Position numbers and translations under genes: made by a program
Origin: Myxococcales bacterium
GTDB lineage: Bacteria > Myxococcota_A > Polyangia > Palsa-1104 > JAEUJZ01
DNA: 64,000 bases
Direction: 5' to 3'
Assembly (NCBI GenBank): GCA_016794365.1
Contig: JAEUKB010000075.1
Coordinates: 1-64,000 of the forward strand
Part shown: piece after piece, positions 28,741 to 36,597 of the stretch
Position numbering within the stretch: the first letter of the stretch is position 1
Layout: the number at the start of each line of letters is the position of its first letter
The notes under the pieces: generated by a model
The model's database searches: none
Told to the model about the DNA's origin: nothing
Seen by the model: only the letters and a program-made list of their open reading frames with translations

Positions 28741-29840
28741 GGCCAGCGTCCCCCAAGCACAAGCCCTGTCTGGCCGGGTCCAAGCGCCGGGGCCAGCGTC
28801 AGCGCGGGGGCAGGCTGCTTGCCGCGATGATTCTTGGCGTACATCCAGATGCCGCCGACCAGCAGGGCGGTGGCACCGACCGCATCCAGGACAATCGTGG
28901 CCGTGCCAAGTGCCTTGCCGGTCTGATCGAGTGGACGGTCAAACTTCTGGTCGGGCGGGCGGCTGACCCGCTCGGCGATCACAAGGGTCGCGATGCCGGT
29001 CCCGATCCCAGCCAGCAGCAGCGAGCCACCGCCTATCAGAAGACCCATCGCACCGGCGGGCCGCTGGGTCCGCAGGGGAACCGGCGCTTGGAAGGGCTCA
29101 AGCGGTGGCAGCGGTGGCGGTGGCGGTGGTGTCAGTGCTTCGGCTGGCGGGCTCTTGGCGACCTGGGGCGTCGGGCGCTGGTCCTCTTTGGGGGCGGCTT
29201 GGCGCTGCGTGTCGGGCGCGGCGGCAGCTTCCGCTTGCGGGCCTACAGGCACGGGCCTTGGCGCTTCTGGCACCTGGTGGTCTTCTACCTGGCGGACTTC
29301 TACCTGGCGGACTTCTACCTGGCGGACTTCTACCTGACCGACTGGCACGGGCCGCTGGGCAGGCGGCTCCACTTTGGCGAGGGCCGGACGCAGCGGCGCG
29401 GGCTTGCTGACAACCGGCGCGGGCTTGCTGACAACCGGCGCGGGCGCGCTCTCGGCGGCACGGTCTTCGGCCAGCTTGGTGAGCAGCTCCGGTAGCTCTA
29501 TCGCCACGGCTTCGGCCAGGTCAAAGCGGGTCGGTGGCTCGCGCAGCTCCAGCACGCGCACAAGCTTTGCGGTCGGTCCCAGGGACACCTGAATCGTCCA
29601 GCGAAGACCTTGCGCGGCCTGCGGGTCGCCTTGGACCAGGAGCTCGACGTACGGCTCGCTGACCTCGGGACTGGGGACAGCGCCGCTCCAGATGTGGGTC
29701 TGCCGGGGCAGATAACGACGGGCGGCTCGGGCGATTTCGTCCCCCAAGGCTGGCTCGCTGGCAACGACATGGAGCGCATCGATCTGGGTAGACGCGGCCA
29801 CCTTCGCCAGTGCGAAAAGGGCCCAGGCAAGCACGGTCAT
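28737..29840 (-). CDS. Membrane protein with Pro-rich repeats and two C-terminal helices
   Basis: A 367-residue protein. After an N-terminal hydrophobic segment comes a folded region of about 110 residues (ALGDEIARAARRYLP, YVELLVQGDPQ), then a long Pro/Ala/Val linker with APVVSKP twice and VEVRQ four times, both from tandem DNA repeats (21 and 15 bases). The C terminus has two hydrophobic helices (GLLIGGGSLLLAGIGTGIAT and ATALLVGGIWMYA). This layout resembles myxobacterial proteins encoded next to FecR or kinase genes; no named family is recognised. It is third in the sigma-factor operon; its start overlaps the FecR stop by one base (TGATG). Confidence 0.65.
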   Translation of the reverse strand: MTVLAWALFALAKVAASTQIDALHVVASEPALGDEIARAARRYLPRQTHIWSGAVPSPEVSEPYVELLVQGDPQAAQGLRWTIQVSLGPTAKLVRVLELREPPTRFDLAEAVAIELPELLTKLAEDRAAESAPAPVVSKPAPVVSKPAPLRPALAKVEPPAQRPVPVGQVEVRQVEVRQVEVRQVEDHQVPEAPRPVPVGPQAEAAAAPDTQRQAAPKEDQRPTPQVAKSPPAEALTPPPPPPLPPLEPFQAPVPLRTQRPAGAMGLLIGGGSLLLAGIGTGIATLVIAERVSRPPDQKFDRPLDQTGKALGTATIVLDAVGATALLVGGIWMYAKNHRGKQPAPALTLAPALGPGQTGLVLGGRWP

Positions 29841-31027
29841 CAGTACGGCTTCTCCTCACGCAGGGGAGACGCGAGGTCCCGCAGAGAGCGCTGGGCCGAG
29901 TCGCGGTGCTGGCCGCTGGGGAACAGAGAAAGGTAGCGACGCCAGGCGGCGGCACCGTCGGATTTGCTGCGGCTGGTACGAAGCTGAGCACTGCGGGCCA
30001 AGGCATTGTCGGCGCGCAGGGACGTGCCTTGCTGCTTGACCACTTGCTCGAAGTAGGCGAGCGCGCTCTCGACCTCGCCACGCTCTGCCGCGCAGCTTCC
30101 CTTTTGATAGAGCGCCGCGCTGATGTTCTGCTCGGTCCCGTCCTCGGCTGAGGTGGCAGTCAGGTATTCCGTGAGCGTCGATTCCGCCGCTGCATCACAG
30201 CGTCCCGTTTCGACCAGGCCACCGACCTCTTCGGACAGCTTGCGCAGATACGACGACAAGCTGGGCACGGTCACGCGCTCACCTGCCCGCAGAAACACCG
30301 CGCTGCGTCGTCCGCCGAGCGGCTGGACTTCGACCACGCCTTCTTCGACCACGACTTCGGTGGTGTCGGCCTTGTCGCTGCGCACCACGGAAAAGCGCGT
30401 TCCGTGGACAATCACCTCGGCGTCGTGGGTGCTGACCGTCAGTCGTCCTTGGCTGCCGAGCGGTGGCACCTGCACGGTCACTCGACCTTGCGCCAGCCGA
30501 ATCTGCGGACGACGTGGCTCTCGTTGTTCGACCTCGATTCGTCCGTCCGCCACCGTGAGCAGCGCACCACAGCGAATCGTGGTCTGTGTGTCGGCTCCGC
30601 TGGTTTGCAGCACCAGGTGATCTTGGGTGAGCCCTGGGCCCTGCCCAAGCAAGCGACGAATCGCCAAGGTGGCTCCGCTTTCGGTCCCGGTGGGGGCTGA
30701 CAACATACGCAGTCCCAGCGCCGACACACCACAGAGGATCAGCACCACCGCAGTGGCAGCCAGCATGCGCACGCCAACCAGGTTGCGCCACGCTTCCAGC
30801 AGGTGATAGCGCCAGCGACGACGCCGCGTGAGCCCTTGGAGCTGTCCTTCCAGTCCGTTCCACACAGGCGGTGGCACGTCAGGCAGCGGCTCATCGGATA
30901 GTCCTTGCAGCGCTTGCGCCAGCAGCCGGTCTGCATCCGATAGCTCCTGGGCGCTGTCCTCGCGAAGCATGGCACGCAGCGGACGAAGCTCGTCGCGCGG
31001 GGTCTTTTCGTGAGTCCGACTAGACAT
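29840..31027 (-). CDS. FecR-domain anti-sigma/regulatory protein with TPR tail
   Basis: A 395-residue single-pass membrane protein. About 85 cytoplasmic residues precede a helix (MLAATAVVLILCGVSALGL), followed by a periplasmic FecR domain: LRIA-like TVADGRIEVEQ, LAQGRVTVQVP, VSTHDAEVIVHGTRFSVV and VVVEEGVVEVQPL. The last 130 residues carry TPR-like helices (ALYQKGSCAAERGEVESALAYFEQV, AAAWRRYLSLFPSGQHRDSA). FecR proteins sense periplasmic or outer-membrane signals and act on the sigma factor encoded beside them. It overlaps the sigma gene by 8 bases, so the two are translationally coupled. Confidence 0.85.
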   Translation of the reverse strand: MSSRTHEKTPRDELRPLRAMLREDSAQELSDADRLLAQALQGLSDEPLPDVPPPVWNGLEGQLQGLTRRRRWRYHLLEAWRNLVGVRMLAATAVVLILCGVSALGLRMLSAPTGTESGATLAIRRLLGQGPGLTQDHLVLQTSGADTQTTIRCGALLTVADGRIEVEQREPRRPQIRLAQGRVTVQVPPLGSQGRLTVSTHDAEVIVHGTRFSVVRSDKADTTEVVVEEGVVEVQPLGGRRSAVFLRAGERVTVPSLSSYLRKLSEEVGGLVETGRCDAAAESTLTEYLTATSAEDGTEQNISAALYQKGSCAAERGEVESALAYFEQVVKQQGTSLRADNALARSAQLRTSRSKSDGAAAWRRYLSLFPSGQHRDSAQRSLRDLASPLREEKPY

Positions 31028-31631
31028 GCTCTCTTCCCCGAACCTGGACGGAGGACTCGGTCACTCCCTGTGCGCACCAGCCAGTCAGCTCTTTTTGTAG
31101 CTCGGCGCGGGTCCGCGACAGTCGAGCCAGCACCGTACCGCGTGGCTCTCCAGTGATCTCCGCAATCTCTTGTACGCTGAAGCCTTCCACTTCAAACAGC
31201 AGCAGCGCCGTTCGTTTTTCTTCGGGCAGCCCTTTGAGCAGCGAGGCCAGCTTCAGCTGTAGCTCTTTGTCGCCGTGTGCTTCTTCGGGATTGCGTGGTC
31301 CGTGAAGCTCTTCTTTTTGGGCGGGCGGCTTGCGTGCGCTCTTTTTGCGCTGCGCGTGTGCTTCGTTGATGGCAATGCGCGTCACCCAGGTCAAAAGGGA
31401 GGAGCGTCCATCGAAGCGATCAATCTTTTGAAAGACGATGAGAAACGCGGCTTGCAGCGCATCACTTGCGAGCTGGGGATCGGCAAACAGGCGCAGCAGC
31501 AGCCGATACACTCGCGGTGAAAACCGATCATAGAGCTGCCGATAGCTGGCGGACTCACCGCGACACAGCCCGGCGACCAGCTCTCGCTCGGCCACCGTTC
31601 CCAAGGGCAAGTAATCGATCGACTTTGTCAT
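31020..31631 (-). CDS. ECF RNA polymerase sigma factor
   Basis: A 203-residue sigma-70 family ECF factor. The start at 31631 (MTKSIDYL) is preferred to the upstream ATG at 31688. Region 2 is visible as YRLLLRLFADPQLASDALQAAFLIVFQKI followed by SLLTWVTRIAINEAH, and region 4 as LLLFEVEGFSVQEIAEITGEPRGTVLARLSR. A Lys/Glu-rich linker separates them. It leads an overlapping operon with a FecR-type partner, a typical cell-surface signalling pair. A divergent recombinase pseudogene starts 155 bases away. Confidence 0.92.
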   Translation of the reverse strand: MTKSIDYLPLGTVAERELVAGLCRGESASYRQLYDRFSPRVYRLLLRLFADPQLASDALQAAFLIVFQKIDRFDGRSSLLTWVTRIAINEAHAQRKKSARKPPAQKEELHGPRNPEEAHGDKELQLKLASLLKGLPEEKRTALLLFEVEGFSVQEIAEITGEPRGTVLARLSRTRAELQKELTGWCAQGVTESSVQVRGREHV

Positions 31632-31786
31632 CAGCTCGCCGTGGCCATCATATCTGCGTCTTTGCACGATTGCGCATCGACTGGCCACCCATTAGAGCGC
31701 GCATCCCCCCGCGCGATTGCATCGGTGCGGTGGAAAAGTGACGTTCCTAATTCTTCCGTACAACGCCTCCCATACAGAGGGAGACC

Positions 31787-32230
31787 ATGGCGGAGCACGT
31801 CGGAGAACGGGCGATCGGATACCTACTCGTAGCGAGTGGTAGTCAGCGGAAGCGGGAGGAGAGTCTACGCATACAGAGACAAGCGATTCTGCGTTATGCG
31901 AGGCTTCATGAAGCAGAGGTCGTGGCGATGCTTTTCGACTACGCCTTTGCGGGGGACTCTGGGATGCGGAACGGACTACTCACAGCGATGCAGAGGCTTT
32001 GAGCGGGACATGCTTCGCTGCTGATTGTTGAGAGTCTACGTCGGCTGAGCAGAGTGGATCTGGGGTCGCTCGCATTGATGATTTCTGAGCCACCATCTGC
32101 TGTTTGTTGGGGGTTGATTTCCGTCGTAGAACGGTTGGATTCACGAACTCCTGACGGACTACGCAGACTGAAGATTGGGAGTCGGAAGCAGAGCACGGAA
32201 TACGTGTCATTGGGGGATGGACATGTCTAA
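31787..32230 (+). pseudogene. Serine recombinase catalytic domain with in-frame TGA
   Basis: One frame of 147 codons interrupted by TGA at 32000-32002. Before it, AIGYLLVASGSQRKREESLR and ILRYARLHEAEVV match the resolvase N terminus; after it, in the same frame, LLIVESLRRLSRVDL and VVERLDSRTPDGLRR match the 'RLSR' and following helices. The catalytic Ser position reads Ala, and the Arg of the GYxRVS motif is Leu, so it is decayed even apart from the stop. A GGGAGA Shine-Dalgarno precedes the ATG. It marks the left edge of the accessory island. Confidence 0.8.
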
Positions 32231-32235
32231 AGGGG

Positions 32236-32322
32236 ATGAAGCCGCAGGCAGTGCGGGCGATTGGTTACGTGCGGGTGAGTACGGAGCAGCAATCAATTGA
32301 AATCCACGAGAAAATGCATTGA
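32236..32322 (+). pseudogene. Truncated serine recombinase N terminus
   Basis: A 28-codon ORF starting with ATG after AAGGGG reads ...VRAIGYVRVSTEQQSIEIH and stops. GYVRVST is the exact catalytic-serine motif of serine recombinases. Everything after the first beta strand is missing. It begins six bases after the pseudogene above ends, so remnants of two recombinases sit in tandem. Confidence 0.75.
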
Positions 32323-32390
32323 TCTGCATCGTCAGCCTCTGGCAGATTCTGCCGACCGTTCATCGTAGCAGTCACCTGGAGAGTAATCTC

Positions 32391-32585
32391 ATGCCTAGAG
32401 CCATCTCGAAGGACGCGATCAAAGTAGGTGTTGATGTCGGTCGAGGAATCATGGTCCATGCGAAAGGGAACCCAGCACAGATCGTGGCTGTCGCGGCGGG
32501 GGTGGCGATCGTCGCCACTGCGGTAGGCTATGCAACCATAGTTGGAGTGCAGAGAATGATCGGTTCGGTGCGACACCACCGATAA
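32391..32585 (+). CDS. Small single-helix membrane protein
   Basis: A 64-residue protein with a GGAGAG Shine-Dalgarno 8 bases before ATG. Residues 1-28 are charged; IVAVAAGVAIVATAVGYATIV (about 32-52) forms one hydrophobic helix with small-residue packing; the tail is basic (RHHR). No family is recognised. It lies in the accessory island ahead of another unknown gene and a YhcG nuclease on the same strand. Holin-like or toxin-like small proteins have this form, but nothing here proves that. Confidence 0.55.
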   Translation: MPRAISKDAIKVGVDVGRGIMVHAKGNPAQIVAVAAGVAIVATAVGYATIVGVQRMIGSVRHHR

Positions 32586-32641
32586 AAACAGGATAAACGT
32601 ACCGACAGTCATCCGTAAGTTTGTGATGCAAGAGGGACAAC

Positions 32642-33055
32642 ATGAGCAGCTCGGCCAAAGAGAAAATTCTCAGCCTACTGAAGTTCCTATCGGACAATAT
32701 ACCGTCAGGGTGTCAGGTCGAGATAGGGACGCTGCAGTGTATCGCAGGACATATTTGCTACGGAGATGGCCCGATGTCCACTGAACACACGCAGTTGTTG
32801 CAGGAGTTGGAACGAGAAGGCGTGCTTACTACAGAGGCTGATTCATACACGGTCAATGGGGACAAGATCCCTCCTGCAACCGAGGCTATGCAAGACGACA
32901 AAGTCTTTGAACTATTGCTCAAGTCGATGGGTATCTCGGGGCTAACCAACCCAGATGCCAGCACAGGTCCAAACAAAGACATCCGACCGATTATGTGGGA
33001 CTTGCTGCTCGACTTTGTCGAACGATATCGGAAAGAAGCTGGGGCCTCGTCTTGA
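32642..33055 (+). CDS. Hypothetical acidic protein
   Basis: A 137-residue soluble protein preceded by GAGGGACAAC. The N-terminal third looks like a winged-helix-type fold (EKILSLLKFLSDNIPSG, TQLLQELEREGVLTTEADSYTVNG), while the rest is helical and acidic. It has no signal peptide or membrane segment. The codon use is less GC-rich than that of the housekeeping genes, which fits transfer. A small DNA-binding or adaptor role is possible but unproven. No homologue is recognised. Confidence 0.55.
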   Translation: MSSSAKEKILSLLKFLSDNIPSGCQVEIGTLQCIAGHICYGDGPMSTEHTQLLQELEREGVLTTEADSYTVNGDKIPPATEAMQDDKVFELLLKSMGISGLTNPDASTGPNKDIRPIMWDLLLDFVERYRKEAGASS

Positions 33056-33204
33056 GAGCCCATCCCCGATGGGTATGCAGTCTGGCGCTGAGAGAGCCCG
33101 TTCCCCATTAGTGAGCTGTCGCAGACGGAACTTGCTGGCAGCGCACGGACGATCGGACACAGAGGCGTGGCGCAACCTGTGGACCGGGCTAAGATGCGTC
33201 AGCC

Positions 33205-34281
33205 ATGCCGTCCGCAATTTCTACTCTTCCGTCCGATTACGCTCCGTTCCTCGAAGAACTGAAAGCTCGCGTTCGCACTGCACAGCTCCGTGCCAGCGTC
33301 GCTGCGAACAGCGAGATGGTGATGCTCTACTGGAGCATCGGGCGCGACATTCTTGACCGGCAGCAGCAGGCGGGTTGGGGGGCGAAGATCATTGACCGAC
33401 TGGCTACGGACTTGACCCACGAGTTTCCCGCCATGCGAGGTTTCTCGACGAGAAACCTGAAGTACATGCGTGCGTTTGCGAAAGCCTGGCCAGAGCGACA
33501 AATAGTGCAAGACCGGCTTGCACAATTGACGTGGTTTCACCAGATCGCCCTCCTCGAAAAGCTGAAAAATCCCGAGGAGCGGCTGGCCTATGCGGCGGCA
33601 GTGACCGAGCACGGCTGGTCGCGGGACATCTTGGTGATTCAGATCGAGACCGGATTCCTGAAGAGGCTGGGGAAGTCCGTCAACAACTTCGCACGCACGC
33701 TGCCGAAGCCGCAGTCCGATCTGGCCGCGCAGACGCTCAAAGACCCCTACGTGTTCGACTTTCTGGAACTGACCGGTGATGTGGAGGAGCGCCGATTGGA
33801 GCGCTCTCTCGTCGAAAAAATCAGACGATTCCTGCTCGAGTTGGGAGTCGGTTTTGCGTTCGTTGGACATCAGGTTCACCTGAATGTCGCAGGCGAGGAC
33901 TTCTACCTCGACATGCTGTTCTACCATCTGCGACTCCGTTGCTACGTCGTCGTCGAACTGAAGGCCACTCAGTTCCGTCCCGAGTACGCAGGGAAGCTCC
34001 AGTTCTATCTGTCCGCTGTCGATGATCTAATCCGCGATCGCGAAAAGGACGGGCCGACCATCGGACTCCTTTTGTGCAAGAGCAAGAAACAGGTCATCGT
34101 CGAGTACACCCTTCGTGAAGGTCAGCGACCGATCGGGGTGGCCAGCTATCAGTTCACCCGAGCGCTCCCAATCGACCTGGCCCAGAGCCTCCCAACCGTC
34201 GATGCCCTGGAGGCAGAACTGAGTCAGAGTCTCCCGCGCGCTGGGGAAGCAGACGAAGCGGAACAGAACGCAACGACATAG
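33205..34281 (+). CDS. YhcG-family PDDEXK nuclease (DUF1016)
   Basis: A 358-residue protein of the YhcG/DUF1016 family. The N-terminal helical domain has the typical MLYWSIGRDILDRQQQAGWG and RGFSTRNLKYMRAFAKAWP motifs, then LTWFHQIALLEKL. The C-terminal domain carries the PDDEXK nuclease core: EDFYLDMLFYHLRLRCYVVVELK, followed by FRPEYAGKLQFYLSAVDD. The Asp and Glu-x-Lys metal ligands are intact, so activity is likely. Family members are frequent in defence and mobile islands, often near restriction-modification genes. Its neighbours here are recombinase remnants and unknown genes. Start ATG at 33205, with only weak ribosome-binding sequence. Confidence 0.88.
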   Translation: MPSAISTLPSDYAPFLEELKARVRTAQLRASVAANSEMVMLYWSIGRDILDRQQQAGWGAKIIDRLATDLTHEFPAMRGFSTRNLKYMRAFAKAWPERQIVQDRLAQLTWFHQIALLEKLKNPEERLAYAAAVTEHGWSRDILVIQIETGFLKRLGKSVNNFARTLPKPQSDLAAQTLKDPYVFDFLELTGDVEERRLERSLVEKIRRFLLELGVGFAFVGHQVHLNVAGEDFYLDMLFYHLRLRCYVVVELKATQFRPEYAGKLQFYLSAVDDLIRDREKDGPTIGLLLCKSKKQVIVEYTLREGQRPIGVASYQFTRALPIDLAQSLPTVDALEAELSQSLPRAGEADEAEQNATT

Positions 34282-34459
34282 CGCGCAGACGGCTCAAACT
34301 CATCGACAGAAGTATCCTGATTAGCGAATAGTCAGCTGCAATCGGGAGCAAAGGCGTGACCAGTTTGTCCGGCTGCGGACCACAAGACGATGTAGCTGGC
34401 GTGGATGTGCGCTGCATGTTTGTGGCGCGTGCCCGCCTGGGACGCAGTCTTGGGGAAAA

Positions 34460-34498
34460 GCAGTCTGCGGAAGCAGTCTGTGGAATCAGTCTGTGGAC
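34460..34498. repeat. Three 13-bp direct repeats
   Basis: GCAGTCTGCGGAA, GCAGTCTGTGGAA and TCAGTCTGTGGAC stand head to tail, with a weaker copy at 34444. They lie between the convergent nuclease gene and LTxxQ lipoprotein gene. The rest of this 220-base gap shows no gene. Confidence 0.6.
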
Positions 34499-34501
34499 TG
34501 G

Positions 34502-35221
34502 TTAGTGGCGGGGACGCTTGCCTGCGCGACGCTGGGACAGCAGCTTGTCTAGCTTCGCTTGCTGCTCTGCCGTGAGGAGCGCTCGCACTTGCGCCATCGT
34601 GTCCTGCTTGATCTGTTCAATCTGCGTGCGCGCTTCCAGTGCGGACAGCGTGCCTGCTTCGACCTGCGCGTGAAGGTCCGAGATCTTGCTCTGGGATGCC
34701 GCTTGGAGCGCGCTCACCTGGCTCACCTGTTCGTCGGAAAGACCGAGCGCATCCTGGAGCTTGCTCGGATCAAAGGGACCATGATGATGCGTGCGCATGG
34801 TGCCAAACTTCGCCTGCTGTTCCGGCGTCAGCAGCGCCATGATCTGCGTCTTTTGGGCATCACGCAGCGCTTTGATCTGCGCGCAGCCTTCTTCCTTGCC
34901 CAAGGTTCCGGCTCGCACGTTGGCGCGAATCTCTTCCGCAGACACGCGCGTCGCATCGAGGATCGGCTGAATCTGTGCAACCTGCTCTGTGCTCAGTCCA
35001 AGGAGCGACACCAGCTCTTCCAGCTCGGTGCGATGAGAGGGTCCGGCGTGATCGCGCGCGCCCGGTCCGTCACCATCAGGAAGCGCAAGCTGTTCGCCGC
35101 CCAGACTCCCTCCCACAATCGCCAGCACATCCTCTGAAACGGCGCTGCTCATGTCACCACAGCCGATTCCCAGACCGAACACCAGAGCACCCAGAACGCC
35201 AAGCTTAAGAGTCGTCTTCAT
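34502..35221 (-). CDS. Lipoprotein with two Spy/CpxP-like LTxxQ domains
   Basis: A 239-residue periplasmic lipoprotein (signal MKTTLKLGVLGALVFGLGIGC, lipid-Cys at 21; Shine-Dalgarno GGGGAGA). Two helical units follow, each with a pattern LGLS-x-EQV...ALLT-x-EQQAKF/L: residues about 68-145 and 152-230. This tandem LTxxQ arrangement resembles duplicated Spy/CpxP chaperone halves, which bind misfolded proteins or metals in the periplasm. The ATG overlaps the stop of a small upstream ORF (ATGA), suggesting coupling. It is inside the accessory island, flanked by repeats on both sides. Confidence 0.75.
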   Translation of the reverse strand: MKTTLKLGVLGALVFGLGIGCGDMSSAVSEDVLAIVGGSLGGEQLALPDGDGPGARDHAGPSHRTELEELVSLLGLSTEQVAQIQPILDATRVSAEEIRANVRAGTLGKEEGCAQIKALRDAQKTQIMALLTPEQQAKFGTMRTHHHGPFDPSKLQDALGLSDEQVSQVSALQAASQSKISDLHAQVEAGTLSALEARTQIEQIKQDTMAQVRALLTAEQQAKLDKLLSQRRAGKRPRH

Positions 35222-35508
35222 GATCTGTCTCCCCTCACGTACACAAGGAAAGTAGAGTCCCGTTGCGCAGCTGACGACCGCGTCGTCTTCTGACGACCGC
35301 GTCGTCTTCTGACGACCGCGTCGTCTTCTGACGACCGCATCGTCTTCTGCAGTTCACGTCCATCGTGATGAAAGGCGATGGCTGCCTGATAGAGATCTGC
35401 GCGCGCGGTTTGATTGCACGCCTTCGCAAAAAAATCGCAGCCGATCCCAAGCTCCCCGGCCAAGCGCAAAAGACAGCGCAGCATGCGCGCGCACAGCGGA
35501 TCAAACAT
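35218..35508 (-). CDS. Small unknown protein, repeat-expanded C terminus
   Basis: A possible 96-residue gene. A GGGGAAG sequence precedes its ATG at spacing 5-6, and its TGA overlaps the lipoprotein ATG in the ATGA manner of coupled genes. The first 53 residues (MFDPLCARMLRCLLRLAGEL...) have ordinary composition; the remainder is coded by a 19-base tandem repeat that shifts frame at each unit, giving Arg/Ser/Asp-rich sequence. No family is recognised. It might be a gene fragment whose 3' end was replaced by the repeat array. Confidence 0.45.
   Translation of the reverse strand: MFDPLCARMLRCLLRLAGELGIGCDFFAKACNQTARADLYQAAIAFHHDGRELQKTMRSSEDDAVVRRRRGRQKTTRSSAAQRDSTFLVYVRGDRS
35272..35347. repeat. 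Four 19-bp direct repeats, each a palindrome
   Basis: Four copies of TGACGACCGCGTCGTCTTC at 19-base spacing (the last has one A for G change). Each holds the inverted repeat GACGAC-CGC-GTCGTC. The array lies 50-125 bases upstream of the LTxxQ lipoprotein start, where an operator array would sit, and also inside the small ORF at 35218-35508. Confidence 0.9.
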
Positions 35509-35549
35509 CCAGCTTCCCCGCAGGCCCGCTCTACATGTAATCTCCTAAC

Positions 35550-36596
35550 ATGACCATAGTTTACGGGTACTGCCGCGTCTCTACCGACATGCAGGCACAG
35601 CACGGTCTGTCGCTTGATGCGCAGCAGGAAGAAATCCGTCGTTACGCCAGAGATCGCGGCTGGACCATCGAAGAGATCTTCGTCGATGGCGGCTTCTCTG
35701 CAAAGAACACCGATCGACCCGCGTTCAAGCAGATGACCAAGCGCATCAAGGAAGCGAACGGAAAGATCGCTGCCGTTGTGGTGACGAAGCTGGATCGACT
35801 GACGCGTAGCTTGCGCGATCTGCTGACGATCAATGAAGACCTGCTCGAGCCGTGTGGCTGCAACTTCGTGGCGATTCGGGACGGCATCAACACGTTTGAG
35901 CCGGTGTCGAAGATGCTGCTTCCGTTCCTTGCGATCATTGGACAGATCGAGCGGCAAAACACCTCCGAGCGCGTCAAGTCCACGGTCCGGCACATCCAGC
36001 AGCAAGGCGGTCACTACGGAAAGGTTCCGTTTGGCTATAAGACCGAGCTAGATGGTCGGCTCCGTCGCCTGATTCCTGATCCAGAGACCTTCCCTTGGCT
36101 TCAGCAGATCAATGACTGGTATCGCAGCGGAGTCGGGATGGCGGACATCGCGGCGCGTCTGAATCGCGAAGGAGTCAAGCCTCGCTACGGCAAAAAGTCC
36201 TGGACGGACTGCAAGATCTACGAGCTGCTCCGGTCGCAGGGCGTACATCGGACGCGCGCCATTGACAGTCCCAACGTCCACGACAAGCAGAAAGCGTACA
36301 AGATTGCGTATGAGCTGCGCTGCGACGACAGAACCTACGAGTTCATCGCCAAAGAGCTAAACCGGGCAGGGCTGCGTCCGCTCAAAGCAAGTGAGTACAA
36401 GCCCAGCTCGGTGATGGAGCTGCTGCGCTCTGCCGTGTATCACGATCGCGCCACACCACGCGGACTGGCGCTGTATCTCAAGGAACAAGGCCTGAGCCTG
36501 CGTGAGATCGGTCTGCGTTTGGCGCAAGCAGGACACTTTCCCAAGCGCGGCGGACAGTGGTATCCGCAGACGGTCAAGCAGCTCATGGTGAGCTAA
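35550..36596 (+). CDS. Serine recombinase (resolvase/invertase family)
   Basis: A 348-residue site-specific recombinase that appears intact. The catalytic domain shows GYCRVSTDMQAQHGLSL with the nucleophilic Ser near residue 11, then VVVTKLDRLTRSLRDLL and IGQIERQNTSERVKS. A 'recombinase' domain follows (GKVPFGYKTE, IAARLNREGVKPRYG). It is shorter than typical large serine integrases (450-600 residues) and lacks a zinc ribbon or long coiled coil. Two decayed relatives lie at 31787-32322, so this is probably the mobilisation gene of the island. No attachment sites are evident. Its stop is followed within one base by palindromic element copy 2. Confidence 0.92.
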   Translation: MTIVYGYCRVSTDMQAQHGLSLDAQQEEIRRYARDRGWTIEEIFVDGGFSAKNTDRPAFKQMTKRIKEANGKIAAVVVTKLDRLTRSLRDLLTINEDLLEPCGCNFVAIRDGINTFEPVSKMLLPFLAIIGQIERQNTSERVKSTVRHIQQQGGHYGKVPFGYKTELDGRLRRLIPDPETFPWLQQINDWYRSGVGMADIAARLNREGVKPRYGKKSWTDCKIYELLRSQGVHRTRAIDSPNVHDKQKAYKIAYELRCDDRTYEFIAKELNRAGLRPLKASEYKPSSVMELLRSAVYHDRATPRGLALYLKEQGLSLREIGLRLAQAGHFPKRGGQWYPQTVKQLMVS

Positions 36597-36597
36597 C

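Noticed and set aside
35235..36014. 260-residue antisense ORF over the serine recombinase
   Set aside because: Mirrors the recombinase coding pattern; the sense frame has clear motifs and a proper start.
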